Source: Nostoc sp. UHCC 0702 (GTDB lineage Bacteria; Cyanobacteriota; Cyanobacteriia; Cyanobacteriales; Nostocaceae). From it: 64,000 bases of DNA. A program made the translations under genes and the position numbers. Below the pieces are notes generated by a model. It searched no databases and had not been told where the DNA came from. It worked only from the letters and a program-made list of their open reading frames with translations. Shown piece by piece: positions 6,955 through 16,225 of the stretch. The stretch lies in contig CP071065.1 in the NCBI GenBank assembly GCA_017164015.1, positions 434,001 through 498,000 on the forward strand. Reading direction: 5' to 3'. Numbering within the stretch: position 1 is the first letter of the stretch; each line of letters starts with the position of its first letter.

Positions 6955-8859
6955 TTATACATCCTTGTCGGTACGTTGATACAAAACTGCTCGCATCATA
7001 GATGCTACTTGTAATAAATCCATCAATTGATCGTGGAACGAGTTCTTACCCGTCCAATCTTCATAAGTGAATTTAGCCTCACCTGATTTTAAAAATTCCT
7101 CGTAATCTTCGTTTTTGAATTCATCACCTCCTGGCTTAATTTGCTTCAAGGTTTGCTCATTATCTTTAGGTATATTGATAGCGACCTTGACTGTTTCAAT
7201 TATTCTATTGGTCGGGTAGTCTAGGTAATCTTGTATATCTTGAGAGATTGATACATTCCGACATACTTGTACTTTTGTAGCGACTAATTCAGTTATTATT
7301 TTAAATAAAACATCTATTGCTACATTCATCTGTTTAGCCATTTGGCTACCAAGGATTATTGTTTCCTTTAGCCCTTCAGCCATGTTAGGGATAACGACTG
7401 TTTCTTTTTCCCCTGCTTTCGTCTCAACTTCATAGACTTGATGAAACTGTCCGATTGTCGCTGAGTCTTGCTCCATCATCCAAACTAAAAACTCAGTCAA
7501 AGTGTTAATCTTACGTTCTTTATTTTTGGGAATAAAATCGAAGATTTCTAAAGCTTCACCTTCTGTATAAGGTTCTAATACCGTTTCAGGTAAAGTTACT
7601 GGATAATTCTCTATACCAATTAATCTGTTAGCTATTTCTAAACGCTCAACTGCCAATTTCAGATATTCATTTAGTGATTGTGGAGTTTTATTGGCTTTTT
7701 GCGCTCCCTTGCGCTCCATATTCTCATCGAAAATAGTTACCTGTTGAGGTGTACCTCTTCTTTTGAGGATGAGTCTCAGCAATTGATTTGTTTCTGGACA
7801 GCAACCCATATTTTTTTCTTCTTCTTTCTTTTTCGGTGGAGGAGGTGGAGGAGGTGGTGGATATATGTCTGGTTTCCAATCATCACAAATTTGCTCAATT
7901 CTATAAAATGAGCAATTTCTTACATATTCCCAAGAATCACTAGAAGCTCCAGAAGGATAAATACTACAGCCTTGATATCGATTTGAGGCTGTATACTCCT
8001 CATACGAGATTTTCGTGGCAAGCGCTATCAAGTGCCACTTAAATGCGATTAATCCGCTAGAAGCTTCTGTCCTAGCACCTACAGGATTTCCCTTCAGCAC
8101 AATTGCTTGTTCTGTGTGCTTTTTGCCTCCTGAAGCCTTCGGATCGGTTGTCACGAGATAAGCAACCAATCCTGTTAGTTCATAGGTTCTATTCTCTGGC
8201 ACAGATATAGGGTTGTCAGGGTAGGGAGAGTAAATTGCAACATCTTTGTAAGACATTTCAATTTCTGCATAAAATTCTGGTTTGAATTTACCTGCAATTT
8301 TTAAATCACCTTCGTAATTCAAAGTGGCACGTTTGAGCTTATAAGTTACTGTTTGCTCATAATCTAATTGCGCTGTCCCTACGAAAAACATACCTGAAGC
8401 TGACCAAACATCTCTCCAGGTTCTGCCTTTGCGAGTAACTTCAGTTGCGAATTGCAGCATCCATCCAACATCACATTTTTTTTGTGGATAAGGTATTAAA
8501 CTGAAGCTATTAGATTCTCTATTTGGCTCTGGCGGTGGCGGCGGTGGCTGACATGCTGGACTACGATAAACAATTTGAAATTTTGGTAATCTCACAAATA
8601 AAAAACTGGCACCAAGCTGTATACCTAGATTGCATTCATCTTGAACGATATCAACATCAATCCCAGCAGCACGCCAATCAAAGGGGAAGCCGCCACAGTA
8701 CGGGCTATCAGGATATCTGTCGCAATCCATTGGGTCTGCGGGGTCGCTAGGAGTGGCGTAAAATGGTGAATTAGCAATAGGCTCTAACCCTGATTGAGGT
8801 GGTAAAATCCTGTAACCGAAGTAAATTTGTTGATTCCTTCTAGATATTTCTCGTACCAT
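6955..8859 (-). CDS. Large two-domain protein with polyproline linkers (634 aa), unknown
   Basis: The largest unrecognised protein of the element. The N-terminal region (1-110) ends in a six-proline linker; a beta-rich middle domain (about 125-335) with many aromatic and Cys residues follows; then a nine-proline linker with a KKKEEEK run (about 340-360); then a CCPETNQLLRLIL motif and a helical C-terminal domain (about 370-634). Polyproline hinges between globular domains are common in large virion and adhesin-type proteins. First gene of the operon 8859-5637. No hallmark capsid, portal or tape-measure signature is visible. Confidence 0.7.
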   Translation of the reverse strand: MVREISRRNQQIYFGYRILPPQSGLEPIANSPFYATPSDPADPMDCDRYPDSPYCGGFPFDWRAAGIDVDIVQDECNLGIQLGASFLFVRLPKFQIVYRSPACQPPPPPPEPNRESNSFSLIPYPQKKCDVGWMLQFATEVTRKGRTWRDVWSASGMFFVGTAQLDYEQTVTYKLKRATLNYEGDLKIAGKFKPEFYAEIEMSYKDVAIYSPYPDNPISVPENRTYELTGLVAYLVTTDPKASGGKKHTEQAIVLKGNPVGARTEASSGLIAFKWHLIALATKISYEEYTASNRYQGCSIYPSGASSDSWEYVRNCSFYRIEQICDDWKPDIYPPPPPPPPPKKKEEEKNMGCCPETNQLLRLILKRRGTPQQVTIFDENMERKGAQKANKTPQSLNEYLKLAVERLEIANRLIGIENYPVTLPETVLEPYTEGEALEIFDFIPKNKERKINTLTEFLVWMMEQDSATIGQFHQVYEVETKAGEKETVVIPNMAEGLKETIILGSQMAKQMNVAIDVLFKIITELVATKVQVCRNVSISQDIQDYLDYPTNRIIETVKVAINIPKDNEQTLKQIKPGGDEFKNEDYEEFLKSGEAKFTYEDWTGKNSFHDQLMDLLQVASMMRAVLYQRTDKDV

Positions 8860-8983
8860 TGAATCTCACATTTAATCCTTTGGATAAGTTATCTAACTTT
8901 TGATATTTGGCTTGCATGTTCTCTAAGTCGCACTTACCATGAATTTGGTAAGGCATTTTGAAGTCTTCAAGGTCATTATTCAT

Positions 8984-9247
8984 ATGGCTACGTTTTCAGC
9001 TAGCAGACAAAGTAATGGAATCGTCAAGTCTGGATTAATTAAGAAAGGCAGTGTTGGCTTTGTCTTGTGTTCAAAAACTACTTTGGGAGAACCCAGACAA
9101 TGCACAATTAAAAAATCCGTTTTTGGTATGGTGACAGCAAATAAAGTTACCGTTACAACATCGACACCATCATCTGGAACATCTGGGGGAACTTCTCCAA
9201 CAGTGCCAACTTTGGGGCAAATATTTCCTTCCCTCACAAGGTTCTGA
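8984..9247 (+). CDS. Small hypothetical protein (87 aa)
   Basis: ATG 8984 (MATFSASRQSNGIVKSG) is preferred to a start 15 codons upstream. The sequence is beta-strand-like with a Ser/Thr/Gly-rich C-terminus, similar in style to the neighbouring structural-type proteins. It is convergent with, and overlaps by 14 bp, the 269-aa gene. The opposite strand also has an open frame (8980-9345) judged to be a shadow. No family recognised. Confidence 0.5.
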   Translation: MATFSASRQSNGIVKSGLIKKGSVGFVLCSKTTLGEPRQCTIKKSVFGMVTANKVTVTTSTPSSGTSGGTSPTVPTLGQIFPSLTRF

Positions 9248-10043
9248 CCATAAAGCCAGGTGTGCCGCCACTGGATAACATTGTGTATTCTTCTTGCCCT
9301 GGTGTTACTTGAAAAACGTCGAACATATTCAAAGCCCCACAGCAACCTAATGCTAAATCATCAGAGGTTCTGCCAACACTACCTGCTAACATTCCCGCCG
9401 CAGTGGGGAAACACAGAATTAATCCGTTAACTGTGTCGCGTTTGTTCAAGTTGTTTGTGTTGGCGTTGACAAAAGCGGGGCTAGTCATAAATGTACAGAT
9501 GTTGGTGATATTGCTAGTAACTCCCATAGGATTTAAATTACTGGGCATCCAGCTGTTGAAGCTGACACTATTGGTTGAGACGAAAGCATAAAGCCATTGA
9601 TTCTCATCCCACCAACTGGGTTTATTTGTTGGTCGGATAACGGCAATATTTGTATTAACTGACCCTTGCTGAAATATGTTAACCATCTTGATTTCAGGAT
9701 GATTGCAAGCAGTAAATACTATCTGATTAGAATAAAAGAGAGGGAAAACTTCCTGAAATGCACTGCCGTTACTGCCTGTTTTTGTTGTGGTGTTCCAGGA
9801 ATCGTACATTACCCATCTGATTCTAGGCCCGCCTGCAACCCAAACGTCAATATAAGCAGTACCTTTGGATTTGGAGTTATCAAATACTAATTGGAAAACA
9901 TTATGATTTTCTGAATTAACTACAAAAGTATCTATTGGAGAACCAAAGCCAGCATTTTGCATGGCTGTTACTATAGCGCTAGCTGTTCCTGCTTGAGTTT
10001 GTGTTGCAGGATAAATGGTTTGAATTAAGTTAGCATTAGCCAT
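9234..10043 (-). CDS. Beta-rich structural-like protein (269 aa)
   Basis: Begins MANANLIQTIYPATQTQAGT. Low charge, rich in Asn, Thr, Val, Phe and Trp, with a C-terminal stretch containing TSDDLALGCCGAL. No membrane segment or enzyme motif. It is the last gene of a three-gene run (11257-9234) with 2- and 6-bp gaps. Composition and the phage-tail-like neighbour two genes upstream suggest a virion protein; this is inference. Confidence 0.65.
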   Translation of the reverse strand: MANANLIQTIYPATQTQAGTASAIVTAMQNAGFGSPIDTFVVNSENHNVFQLVFDNSKSKGTAYIDVWVAGGPRIRWVMYDSWNTTTKTGSNGSAFQEVFPLFYSNQIVFTACNHPEIKMVNIFQQGSVNTNIAVIRPTNKPSWWDENQWLYAFVSTNSVSFNSWMPSNLNPMGVTSNITNICTFMTSPAFVNANTNNLNKRDTVNGLILCFPTAAGMLAGSVGRTSDDLALGCCGALNMFDVFQVTPGQEEYTMLSSGGTPGFMVRTL

Positions 10044-10045
10044 GT

Positions 10046-10447
10046 TTAGGTTTCTATGGGGATGTAGAAGAAATCACAACTTAAGTTTTCCAGATTCGAG
10101 TTGCTTAAGTTGTTGATGGTGGCATAATATGTTTCTTGTTCACTATGCCCAATGGCTACAGGGTTTAGTTGAATTGCTGGTAATTGATTGCTGAATATTC
10201 CTTCAAAGATTAAACCACTGTCAACATTAGGTAATGTACCTGTGCTTCTGTTTAAATCATTAGTTTGAGAATTCTGGGATGGGTAAAGTCTCAGTCTTAA
10301 ATGGTAGGGTTGAAATTGTACTCTTAAAAGTATGAAGCTTTTAGACAATGTAACAGGAGTAGTAATCAGACTATTGGCATTAATGCTAATAGTGGAATTT
10401 ACTTGTAGTCTAGACAGTACAAACGATGAAGGATTTGATAAAGGCAT
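10046..10447 (-). CDS. Small beta-rich structural-like protein (133 aa)
   Basis: Begins MPLSNPSSFVLSRLQVNSTI. Consists of short hydrophobic strands separated by Asn/Ser turns, with no charged helix, as in phage tail or spike domains. Middle gene of the run 11257-9234, spaced 6 bp from the gene before it and 2 bp from the gene after it. No family recognised. Confidence 0.6.
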   Translation of the reverse strand: MPLSNPSSFVLSRLQVNSTISINANSLITTPVTLSKSFILLRVQFQPYHLRLRLYPSQNSQTNDLNRSTGTLPNVDSGLIFEGIFSNQLPAIQLNPVAIGHSEQETYYATINNLSNSNLENLSCDFFYIPIET

Positions 10448-10453
10448 AATCAG

Positions 10454-11257
10454 TTATACAGATTCAACGCCTGTAATTGTAGTATTCCCGCTGGAGATGG
10501 CGGATATAACACCAAAGTAAGGAACATCTACAACTGAAAAGTCAAAACTCCCGCCTTTACCAGCAAGATAAATGCCTTGATTGAGAGTGGCTATACTCCC
10601 TAAGTTTATCCAAGCTGGGTTGTCTCCAGGGTTGGTTAATGCAACATACTTTCTGTTATTATTGGCTGTTAAAATCGCTGTAGCGGTGTTATTAACTGCC
10701 ACTGCAAGTGGAGTAGTTGAACTGATTATTGCTGGAGATTGTAGGACAATTTCTTTGATGTAGGTTCCACAAATGGTGACAATATCACTACCCGCTAAAA
10801 GTCCGTACCCAACATCTTGTATTTGTACGCCAATTTGACCGTTTGAGCCTAATTCAATGGCTAGGTTGTCGGTGAAGATGTCTTGTAAAGAATACATGCG
10901 GTAAGGATAGCCGCTGGGGTTGAGCAGGGAGACGGAGCCGAACGGGTTCCACTGTCCAGCTGTTTCTCTAAAAAACAAGTTGATCTGTTTTCTGGGACTT
11001 GTCCATTCAACGTTACGGATTTTGACGTTGCGCTGAAAGTCAGAGTCTTCTAATCCAATGTCCGGCAGTTGTATTTGTTCTAGGCTTGATATTTTGGCGT
11101 AGGCTTTGAGGTTTTTGATGAATATGTTTTCTGCGATTACGTTTCCTGAATTGCTGGTGTAGGGGGAGATGTCAAATAGCTGAATGATGTTACTGCCGCT
11201 TGTGGAATCAAGTTTAATTGTGAAGGCTTGGCTTTGATTAAAGGTGGTTATGCTCAC
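10454..11257 (-). CDS. Putative phage structural protein (267 aa)
   Basis: The C-terminal 80 residues (TANNNRKYVALTNPGDNPAW, then a glycine-rich turn and strands ending GNTTITGVE) follow the pattern of a small beta-sandwich seen at the C-terminus of many phage-encoded proteins, where an N-N-x-R core, an aromatic strand and a terminal ggTtItgvE-like strand recur. The N-terminal part is also beta-rich. First gene of the run 11257-9234; the 208-bp gap upstream could hold its promoter. Virion role is inferred. Confidence 0.65.
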   Translation of the reverse strand: MSITTFNQSQAFTIKLDSTSGSNIIQLFDISPYTSNSGNVIAENIFIKNLKAYAKISSLEQIQLPDIGLEDSDFQRNVKIRNVEWTSPRKQINLFFRETAGQWNPFGSVSLLNPSGYPYRMYSLQDIFTDNLAIELGSNGQIGVQIQDVGYGLLAGSDIVTICGTYIKEIVLQSPAIISSTTPLAVAVNNTATAILTANNNRKYVALTNPGDNPAWINLGSIATLNQGIYLAGKGGSFDFSVVDVPYFGVISAISSGNTTITGVESV

Positions 11258-11466
11258 TGATGATGACTGTTTTAGTTGCTGTTTTGAGTTTTGTGTAAAA
11301 CAGTTTTTGATGCCTGAGTAACTGTACTGAAAAAAACGTGTAAGCTCACTGATGAGGATTTGAAGGGGGCGATCGCAACCCTTTAGCAGGGAATACTAAA
11401 AGCACTTGACATACTACTGTCGGGCTGTCACAGGTCAATGAGTGACGAAATCGCTCGGCAAGAGCC

Positions 11467-11760
11467 TTAGTACCAGTTTGTGATGTTTCCATTTTTCTCT
11501 ACAATCTGACGAGCAAATTTAGAGGCCCTGCGAGTCAAGGCAAGGTTTGAGGGCAATTGTTCGCACTTGCCCGATGTTTCGTAATAGTATCCATTCCAGA
11601 TAAACTCAAGCATCCACAAATCTCTCTGGGCATAAACTCTGACAAATCCGAAAAGTGTAGCCACGTTTCCGCTAACGTAAACTCCACCTGCCCCGCTGCC
11701 GCGTGAAGACAAACCGCCCCCAGAAGTTCCGGGAAGCTTCGTTTTATTAATGTCAGGCAT
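11467..11760 (-). CDS. Hypothetical protein (97 aa)
   Basis: Begins MPDINKTKLPGTSGGGLSSR; the first 35 residues are Gly/Ser-rich and probably flexible, the remainder is aromatic (WMLEFIWNGYYYETSG). AGGAG-type sequence (GGAGAG) lies just upstream of the ATG. Lies between the helicase gene and the structural-like run; no family recognised. Confidence 0.55.
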   Translation of the reverse strand: MPDINKTKLPGTSGGGLSSRGSGAGGVYVSGNVATLFGFVRVYAQRDLWMLEFIWNGYYYETSGKCEQLPSNLALTRRASKFARQIVEKNGNITNWY

Positions 11761-11896
11761 GACTCTCTCCTATTGACCCCCAGCCTCTAAGACGCTACTT
11801 GTCATAAGTAAAATCGCGGGTTAAAATTGAGCGCCTTTTAAGCTGGCTTGGCTTGGCTTTTTGAGCCAAATTCCATTAGCATCTAGGCACTAATCA

Positions 11897-14164
11897 TCAC
11901 CCCACGGTTTCACCGGGACTATCAAGCTTAAACTCGTCGTCTGCTCGAACACGAAGATGTTCACCCGTGGGAGTTTCAAACTCGTACCAACATTGAATAG
12001 GTGGATTTTGTACCTGGACGATTTTGCAGTTGTTGATCCAAATGTAACCATCATCAGCTAGTTGTCTGACTTGGTAGCGCCGCGTCGGTAAGAGCAGCGC
12101 CTTATCTTGCCAGCGGGTGATTTCCTCGCGGGCGATCGCCTCAACTTCGGGCTTACCTTTACCGACATGTCCCTGCTTCGTGCGTTTCTTACCGTCTGCA
12201 AATTCGTAGTCAAACTGAATTTGCAGCCGATTATCTTCTCGATATCTCAAAGAAGTGGCTGTGGCAACGGAGCGTCCTAATGGGCCATCAACAGTTATGT
12301 CAAGTGGTGGAGGTAGAGGTAGACCTGTCCGCGGACATTCTGGCTTAGGGGTGATAGTTCCCCTAATATCACCTCGCTGATCAGGTTTTTTTATACTTTC
12401 TTCCTGTTTTGCTTCAAGTTCATTATTATCAAAGGTTTCGGGGTCGTCTTGACGCTGATCACTGAGCATCAAACGCTGATCACTTAATTGAGCGTGATTT
12501 TGATTACATGAATCGGTATTGTTATCGCTATTTTCGTAGCTAAGATAGAAAAGATTGGCTTTCCCAGGTCGCCGCTGTACGCTGACAAGTCCATCTATAC
12601 CCAAGTTAGTTAAAACTCTCCGGCAACTGTTCTGATTGATGCCTAACTCGTGAGCGACTTCGACAGCCTCGTATTTGATGTTTCGGTGATGGCAGAAGAA
12701 ATCCAGGATTTTACCCACGTGAGAAAATTCGGCTGAGTTATCTTGAATAATGTCATCTTCACCCAGAAACGTAAAGCTGAGGTCTTCTTGGTTGAAAAAA
12801 AGGCGATATTTTTTTCCTGATGAACGTGACCGCGATTTATCAATTTCTAAAATTCTGTCGTTGGGTGTGGCAGTGTTGCTGTTATCCTTGGTGAGCTTCC
12901 ATACTTCACTGACTGAGTTCCTAATTGCGGTTGTGCCTCTGCTTTCTCCTGATTTGTTGGCGTGGTGAATCAAAACAAAAGTTGTATCATGATGTGTCGC
13001 CAGTCCAGTTAGTTCTAGAATGGGTCTAGCGTATTCCATGTCACCTTCTTTGTGTAAAGAAAAGCGATTCAAAAATGTCAAAGAATCCATAACGACAAGA
13101 TGCGGTTTGAATTCATTTAAGTCACTAATTAAAATTGGTAATTGCTCAAAGTTCCAACGAAATCTAACTCGCACATGTGACTGTAATTCATCTTGTGTAT
13201 AGCCCATAGTTTCTAGAGCTTCATACATGTCTGATTCTTGTTCATCTCCCTGGTAGTAAAGTATTCTTCTCTTCTCTCCTGTACTGGCAAAAGCTCCCCA
13301 GCTACTACCTTGGATGATATTTTTAGCCAATCTGTAGACTAATTTTGTTTTACCAAGCCCGCCATCAGCATAGAGCAATACTGTTGTTCGTTTGGGTAAT
13401 AAGCCATTCATTAACCATTCGCGGACTGAGGTTTTAGCGGCTTGTTGTAGCTCCTCGTAAGTCATCAATTTGCTACATTCATCAGTCAGTGACTTGGTGT
13501 AAATTCTTTCAAGTGCCCTAGATGAAAACGCGCTTTCTTGAGCAAGTCCTAGTAACAGATATTCTCTATATGCTGGGTCTGGTACTGTTGTATGAATTAA
13601 TTTTAGATGTGTTAGGAGCCTATCATACTTGGCTTTTTGTAGTTCTTCTTTGGTTTTTACTGATATCAGGCTAGTAATTGATTGAACTTTCTCTGTGAGT
13701 CTTAGAACTATTTCAGGCAGTTCTGCTTCTGTTTCATGACCAAGATGCTTAATATCTTCGCCAGTTTTTATTATGTCTCGCCTTACCGCTTTTTCGATTA
13801 CTAAGGTTGCTAGTGAATCAACGTTGATGCTGCTAACGGTTCTATCGACAACAGTAGCTAGTTTGTTTCTGCCTCCAATCCGTGCAAGAATATCATGGTC
13901 TGATAGCCAGCTAGTAACTCTTAATAGGTTGGTTGATTCATTCTTTTTGCAAAGTCTAAGGCAAGCTTGATAAATGTCTCTGTGTGCGCTGACATAGAAA
14001 TGCTCTGGCTTTAATCTGTCTTTAATTCGATAGATGGCCTCAGGATCTAATAAAATAGCGCCTAATATTGCTTCCTCTGCTTCTATGTTGCACGGCGGCA
14101 ATTTGTCCTCAGTGGAATTGAATTTCACATTATCTGAGGGGAAAGTATAGATACCTTGTGTCAT
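11897..14164 (-). CDS. Replicative helicase-like protein: DnaB N-domain plus RecA/RepA ATPase (755 aa)
   Basis: Domains in order: DnaB N-terminal domain (about 22-165; PPCNIEAEEAILGAILLD), RecA-fold AAA_25/RepA-type ATPase (about 245-475) with Walker A DGGLGKT (267-273) and Walker B LVVMDS (356-361), HH motif near 400 (LIHHANKSGE), a winged-helix-like region (about 485-540), a low-complexity linker (545-600) and a C-terminal domain of unknown type with KKRTKQGHVGKG. It probably drives replication of the element. The linker (559-574) is encoded by the 35-bp iteron-like sequence also found beside the recombinase gene. Single-gene unit, preceded by a 169-bp spacer. Confidence 0.85.
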   Translation of the reverse strand: MTQGIYTFPSDNVKFNSTEDKLPPCNIEAEEAILGAILLDPEAIYRIKDRLKPEHFYVSAHRDIYQACLRLCKKNESTNLLRVTSWLSDHDILARIGGRNKLATVVDRTVSSINVDSLATLVIEKAVRRDIIKTGEDIKHLGHETEAELPEIVLRLTEKVQSITSLISVKTKEELQKAKYDRLLTHLKLIHTTVPDPAYREYLLLGLAQESAFSSRALERIYTKSLTDECSKLMTYEELQQAAKTSVREWLMNGLLPKRTTVLLYADGGLGKTKLVYRLAKNIIQGSSWGAFASTGEKRRILYYQGDEQESDMYEALETMGYTQDELQSHVRVRFRWNFEQLPILISDLNEFKPHLVVMDSLTFLNRFSLHKEGDMEYARPILELTGLATHHDTTFVLIHHANKSGESRGTTAIRNSVSEVWKLTKDNSNTATPNDRILEIDKSRSRSSGKKYRLFFNQEDLSFTFLGEDDIIQDNSAEFSHVGKILDFFCHHRNIKYEAVEVAHELGINQNSCRRVLTNLGIDGLVSVQRRPGKANLFYLSYENSDNNTDSCNQNHAQLSDQRLMLSDQRQDDPETFDNNELEAKQEESIKKPDQRGDIRGTITPKPECPRTGLPLPPPLDITVDGPLGRSVATATSLRYREDNRLQIQFDYEFADGKKRTKQGHVGKGKPEVEAIAREEITRWQDKALLLPTRRYQVRQLADDGYIWINNCKIVQVQNPPIQCWYEFETPTGEHLRVRADDEFKLDSPGETVG
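12449..12483. repeat. 35-bp iteron-like sequence inside the helicase gene
   Basis: Contains two ACGCTGATCAC units separated by TGAGCATCAA. Its exact reverse complement (35/35) occurs at 22,906-22,940. In the protein it encodes the repeated LSDQR-LMLSDQR segment. Iterons inside a replication gene occur in lambdoid phages and some plasmids; such a role here is inferred. Confidence 0.75.
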
Positions 14165-14333
14165 GATTCCCCCTCAGTTAGTTGTGTTAAAGACAGATTA
14201 CAAGTGTTAGAATCAGTACATGGGAGGCACAGTTTTAAAAGCCTCCTGTAAAGGTTATTATTCATAATTAAAGTTTTCCTTTCCAGTTCCTCAACTGGAT
14301 TTTTTTTGTGCAAGGTTAAGACTAGGTTATTTG

Positions 14334-14645
14334 CTAGAAAAATGTTCCGTTGGTTGAGTTGTCTTCCTCCTCGTCTTTTCTCAGCAAGTTGAGCATTTGG
14401 GATGCAAGAAAAGAACGGTCATAGTGGGCAAGTCCACCTGTCGAGAGAGACGCTAGCAGAAGATTTATTTGTGCTTTTATGCCAGAAGAGATTCTAAGTT
14501 CACAAAGAACTGCCAGGAGGCATCGGGCATAAGCTCGAACTTCTTTGTGGGTAAGGTATTCCCCTTTCCCAGTGGTAAACGCATTTTCTTTGATGTGATA
14601 CAAAATGAGTTTAAAACCTTCGGTTTGTCCGTCGAATTTAAACAT
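14334..14645 (-). CDS. Hypothetical protein (103 aa)
   Basis: ATG 14645 (MFKFDGQTEGFKLILYHIKE) overlaps the stop of the upstream gene by 8 bp (ATGTTTAA), a coupled start. A frame beginning at 14747 would overlap the upstream gene by 110 bp and is less likely. Helical, with leucine-rich segments and an acidic tail (DEEEDNST). No recognised family. Confidence 0.55.
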   Translation of the reverse strand: MFKFDGQTEGFKLILYHIKENAFTTGKGEYLTHKEVRAYARCLLAVLCELRISSGIKAQINLLLASLSTGGLAHYDRSFLASQMLNLLRKDEEEDNSTNGTFF

Positions 14646-15105
14646 TGGGGTCAGGGACTGCGTAGTAGGAACATTCCCAGTACTCGCTGCTGTAGATGCG
14701 GCTAAAAACTCGATTGCCCCAAATGATGACTTCGGGGTATTCATCATTTGAAGGCGGAATTGTTAGCTGCTGCATAAATTCCCCCTCATCGGTTTTTAAG
14801 GTGATTTCTATTGGTTGCTCTGGGTTTTCTCGGAAGAGTTTGTAGTAAGAAGCGGTTTCTCTGTAGCCGTCACTATGTTCTATTTCGTACCAACCAAGTT
14901 CAGTACTGTACTGGGTGCATCTGCGAACAACTCTTACTTTTTCGGCTTTCGCTTCGGGGTAGTCTTTAAACCACGGTTCGTCCCCGTATTCAAACCACCA
15001 GTAGGTATGTTTGGGTAGCGGTTCTAGGGGCGGTTGTACGTCAGGGATGTTGACGACTATTTTTTTTGGGTTTACCCAAGGGGTGAAATACGGTCGGTTG
15101 TACAT
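14638..15105 (-). CDS. Hypothetical protein (155 aa)
   Basis: Begins MYNRPYFTPWVNPKK; rich in Trp, Tyr, Glu and Pro (HTYWWFEYGDEPWF). No membrane segment or enzyme motif. It lies 32 bp downstream of the M15 peptidase gene and is coupled to the 103-aa gene, so these three probably form one operon. Unknown function. Confidence 0.6.
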   Translation of the reverse strand: MYNRPYFTPWVNPKKIVVNIPDVQPPLEPLPKHTYWWFEYGDEPWFKDYPEAKAEKVRVVRRCTQYSTELGWYEIEHSDGYRETASYYKLFRENPEQPIEITLKTDEGEFMQQLTIPPSNDEYPEVIIWGNRVFSRIYSSEYWECSYYAVPDPNV

Positions 15106-15137
15106 GGTCTGTTAGTGGGAGTAGGTAGGGGTAGGGG

Positions 15138-15875
15138 TTAGGGGTAATCAAACACGACTCGCGCTCCTGGGCGGCAGTCGATGTGAACAAAGCCGCGATG
15201 CATTCCGCGCCCTAATCCTGTAACTTTGGGTGTTTCGCGGCAAATTTGGTAAAGTTTTTGTAAGTTGCTATCCCAAGGACAAATGTCTAATGCAGCGCCA
15301 CGGATGTGCTGAGAAAATCTCGCGCCGCCAACTTGCCTGTTGATTTCAGGGGTACGGTAGCCAGAATTGACCGCGATAGATGAGCCGTATTTCTCTCTAA
15401 TGATGCCGAAGATGCTGGCGATTTCAACAATGTTTGATACCACGTCGCTATCTTGAGGAATTCGGCTACAGCCTTTGGTTACTTCACCCCAGGTCAGGGG
15501 TATCTTGTGCAAGATGTACTGATTCTCAAAGACTATTACTCCATTTGGCAGCCGAAGCGAATTTCCTTTGTTTTTTGGTTCTGGGGCAGGAGAAGTTTCT
15601 TGTTCACTTACCTTGTGTTCTTCTGTGATTTCCAACAGACTGGCAGCCGTGGTTGGGCCGAGTAGTTTGGGGTGTGACAACTCCAAGGCTTGTTTGAACT
15701 GGGCGAATGCTGAGGTTGTTTGGGGGCCGATGATGCCGTCAATTTCTCCGGCGTAAAGGTTTTTGATTGAAAGCAATTTCTGTATGTCTTTGATGAGTGC
15801 TGGGTCTGAGAGATGCGAAAATTCAAGCGTTTCGCCGGATTTGATGAGTTTTTCTAAGTGTTGGTAGTAGGTCAT
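15138..15875 (-). CDS. Peptidoglycan-binding, M15-family peptidase (endolysin-like, 245 aa)
   Basis: The N-terminal peptidoglycan-binding-type domain (about 22-82: IQKLLSIKNLYAGEIDGIIG) is followed by a linker rich in Glu/Pro and an M15_3-type D-Ala-D-Ala carboxypeptidase domain (about 105-245). Zinc ligands are visible as SQHIRGAALD (His190, Asp197) and HID (His231), and SGYRTP (171-176) is the usual substrate-side motif. There is no signal peptide, as expected for a phage endolysin that needs a holin. Its neighbours are element cargo, not cell-wall genes, so lysis or tail-lysin use is more likely than housekeeping. Confidence 0.85.
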   Translation of the reverse strand: MTYYQHLEKLIKSGETLEFSHLSDPALIKDIQKLLSIKNLYAGEIDGIIGPQTTSAFAQFKQALELSHPKLLGPTTAASLLEITEEHKVSEQETSPAPEPKNKGNSLRLPNGVIVFENQYILHKIPLTWGEVTKGCSRIPQDSDVVSNIVEIASIFGIIREKYGSSIAVNSGYRTPEINRQVGGARFSQHIRGAALDICPWDSNLQKLYQICRETPKVTGLGRGMHRGFVHIDCRPGARVVFDYP

Positions 15876-15904
15876 TGGTTATTAGGTGTTGGGTATTGGT
15901 CAGC

Positions 15905-15999
15905 GCGATCGCACTCCGAACTAGTCGATCGCTTGTTCTCGGTCTGCGGGAATTCTAGGAGAAGCTGGGGGTAAGTTGCACCTTGCCCCAGCTTGTTGG
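15905..15999. repeat. 95-bp imperfect direct repeat, copy 1
   Basis: Begins GCGATCGC, contains ACTAGTCGATCGCTTG and GGAATTCTAGGA, and ends in a hairpin AAGCTGGGG (15,962-15,970) / CCCCAGCTT (15,986-15,994). A second copy is at 16,226-16,319. The hairpin could act as a terminator though no T-run follows. Confidence 0.75.
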
Positions 16000-16036
16000 C
16001 TTTAGGTGTTGGGTATTGAGCATGAGTTGTTAGTTA

Positions 16037-16195
16037 CTAGTCATTTGTTTGGCGTTTCAGGGCTGCGATTAACTTGTCGAGAAATTCTTCGATGCCTGTC
16101 ACCCTGTAGTGCAATTGCTTTATATCGTCTTCTATGTCTGTTAGACTCCGTGCCACGATGTCAGCAGACTCCTGTAAAAATTCTTTCTCGTGCAT
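16037..16195 (-). CDS. Small helical protein (52 aa)
   Basis: Frame MHEKEFLQESADIVARSLTD and onward forms one amphipathic, strongly heptad-like helix ending KRQTND. It lies between the two copies of the 95-bp repeat, just upstream of the peptidase gene. No good ribosome binding site is visible. Composition argues for coding, but the gene is short and unconfirmed. Confidence 0.4.
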   Translation of the reverse strand: MHEKEFLQESADIVARSLTDIEDDIKQLHYRVTGIEEFLDKLIAALKRQTND

Positions 16196-16225
16196 AGGTT
16201 AGGGGTTAGTAGTTGGTTGTCAGGG

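Noticed and set aside
8980..9345. 121-codon minus-strand frame opposite the 87-aa plus-strand gene
   Set aside because: Overlaps the 3' part of the 269-aa gene in another frame and has an Arg/Thr-rich composition without structure; judged a shadow.
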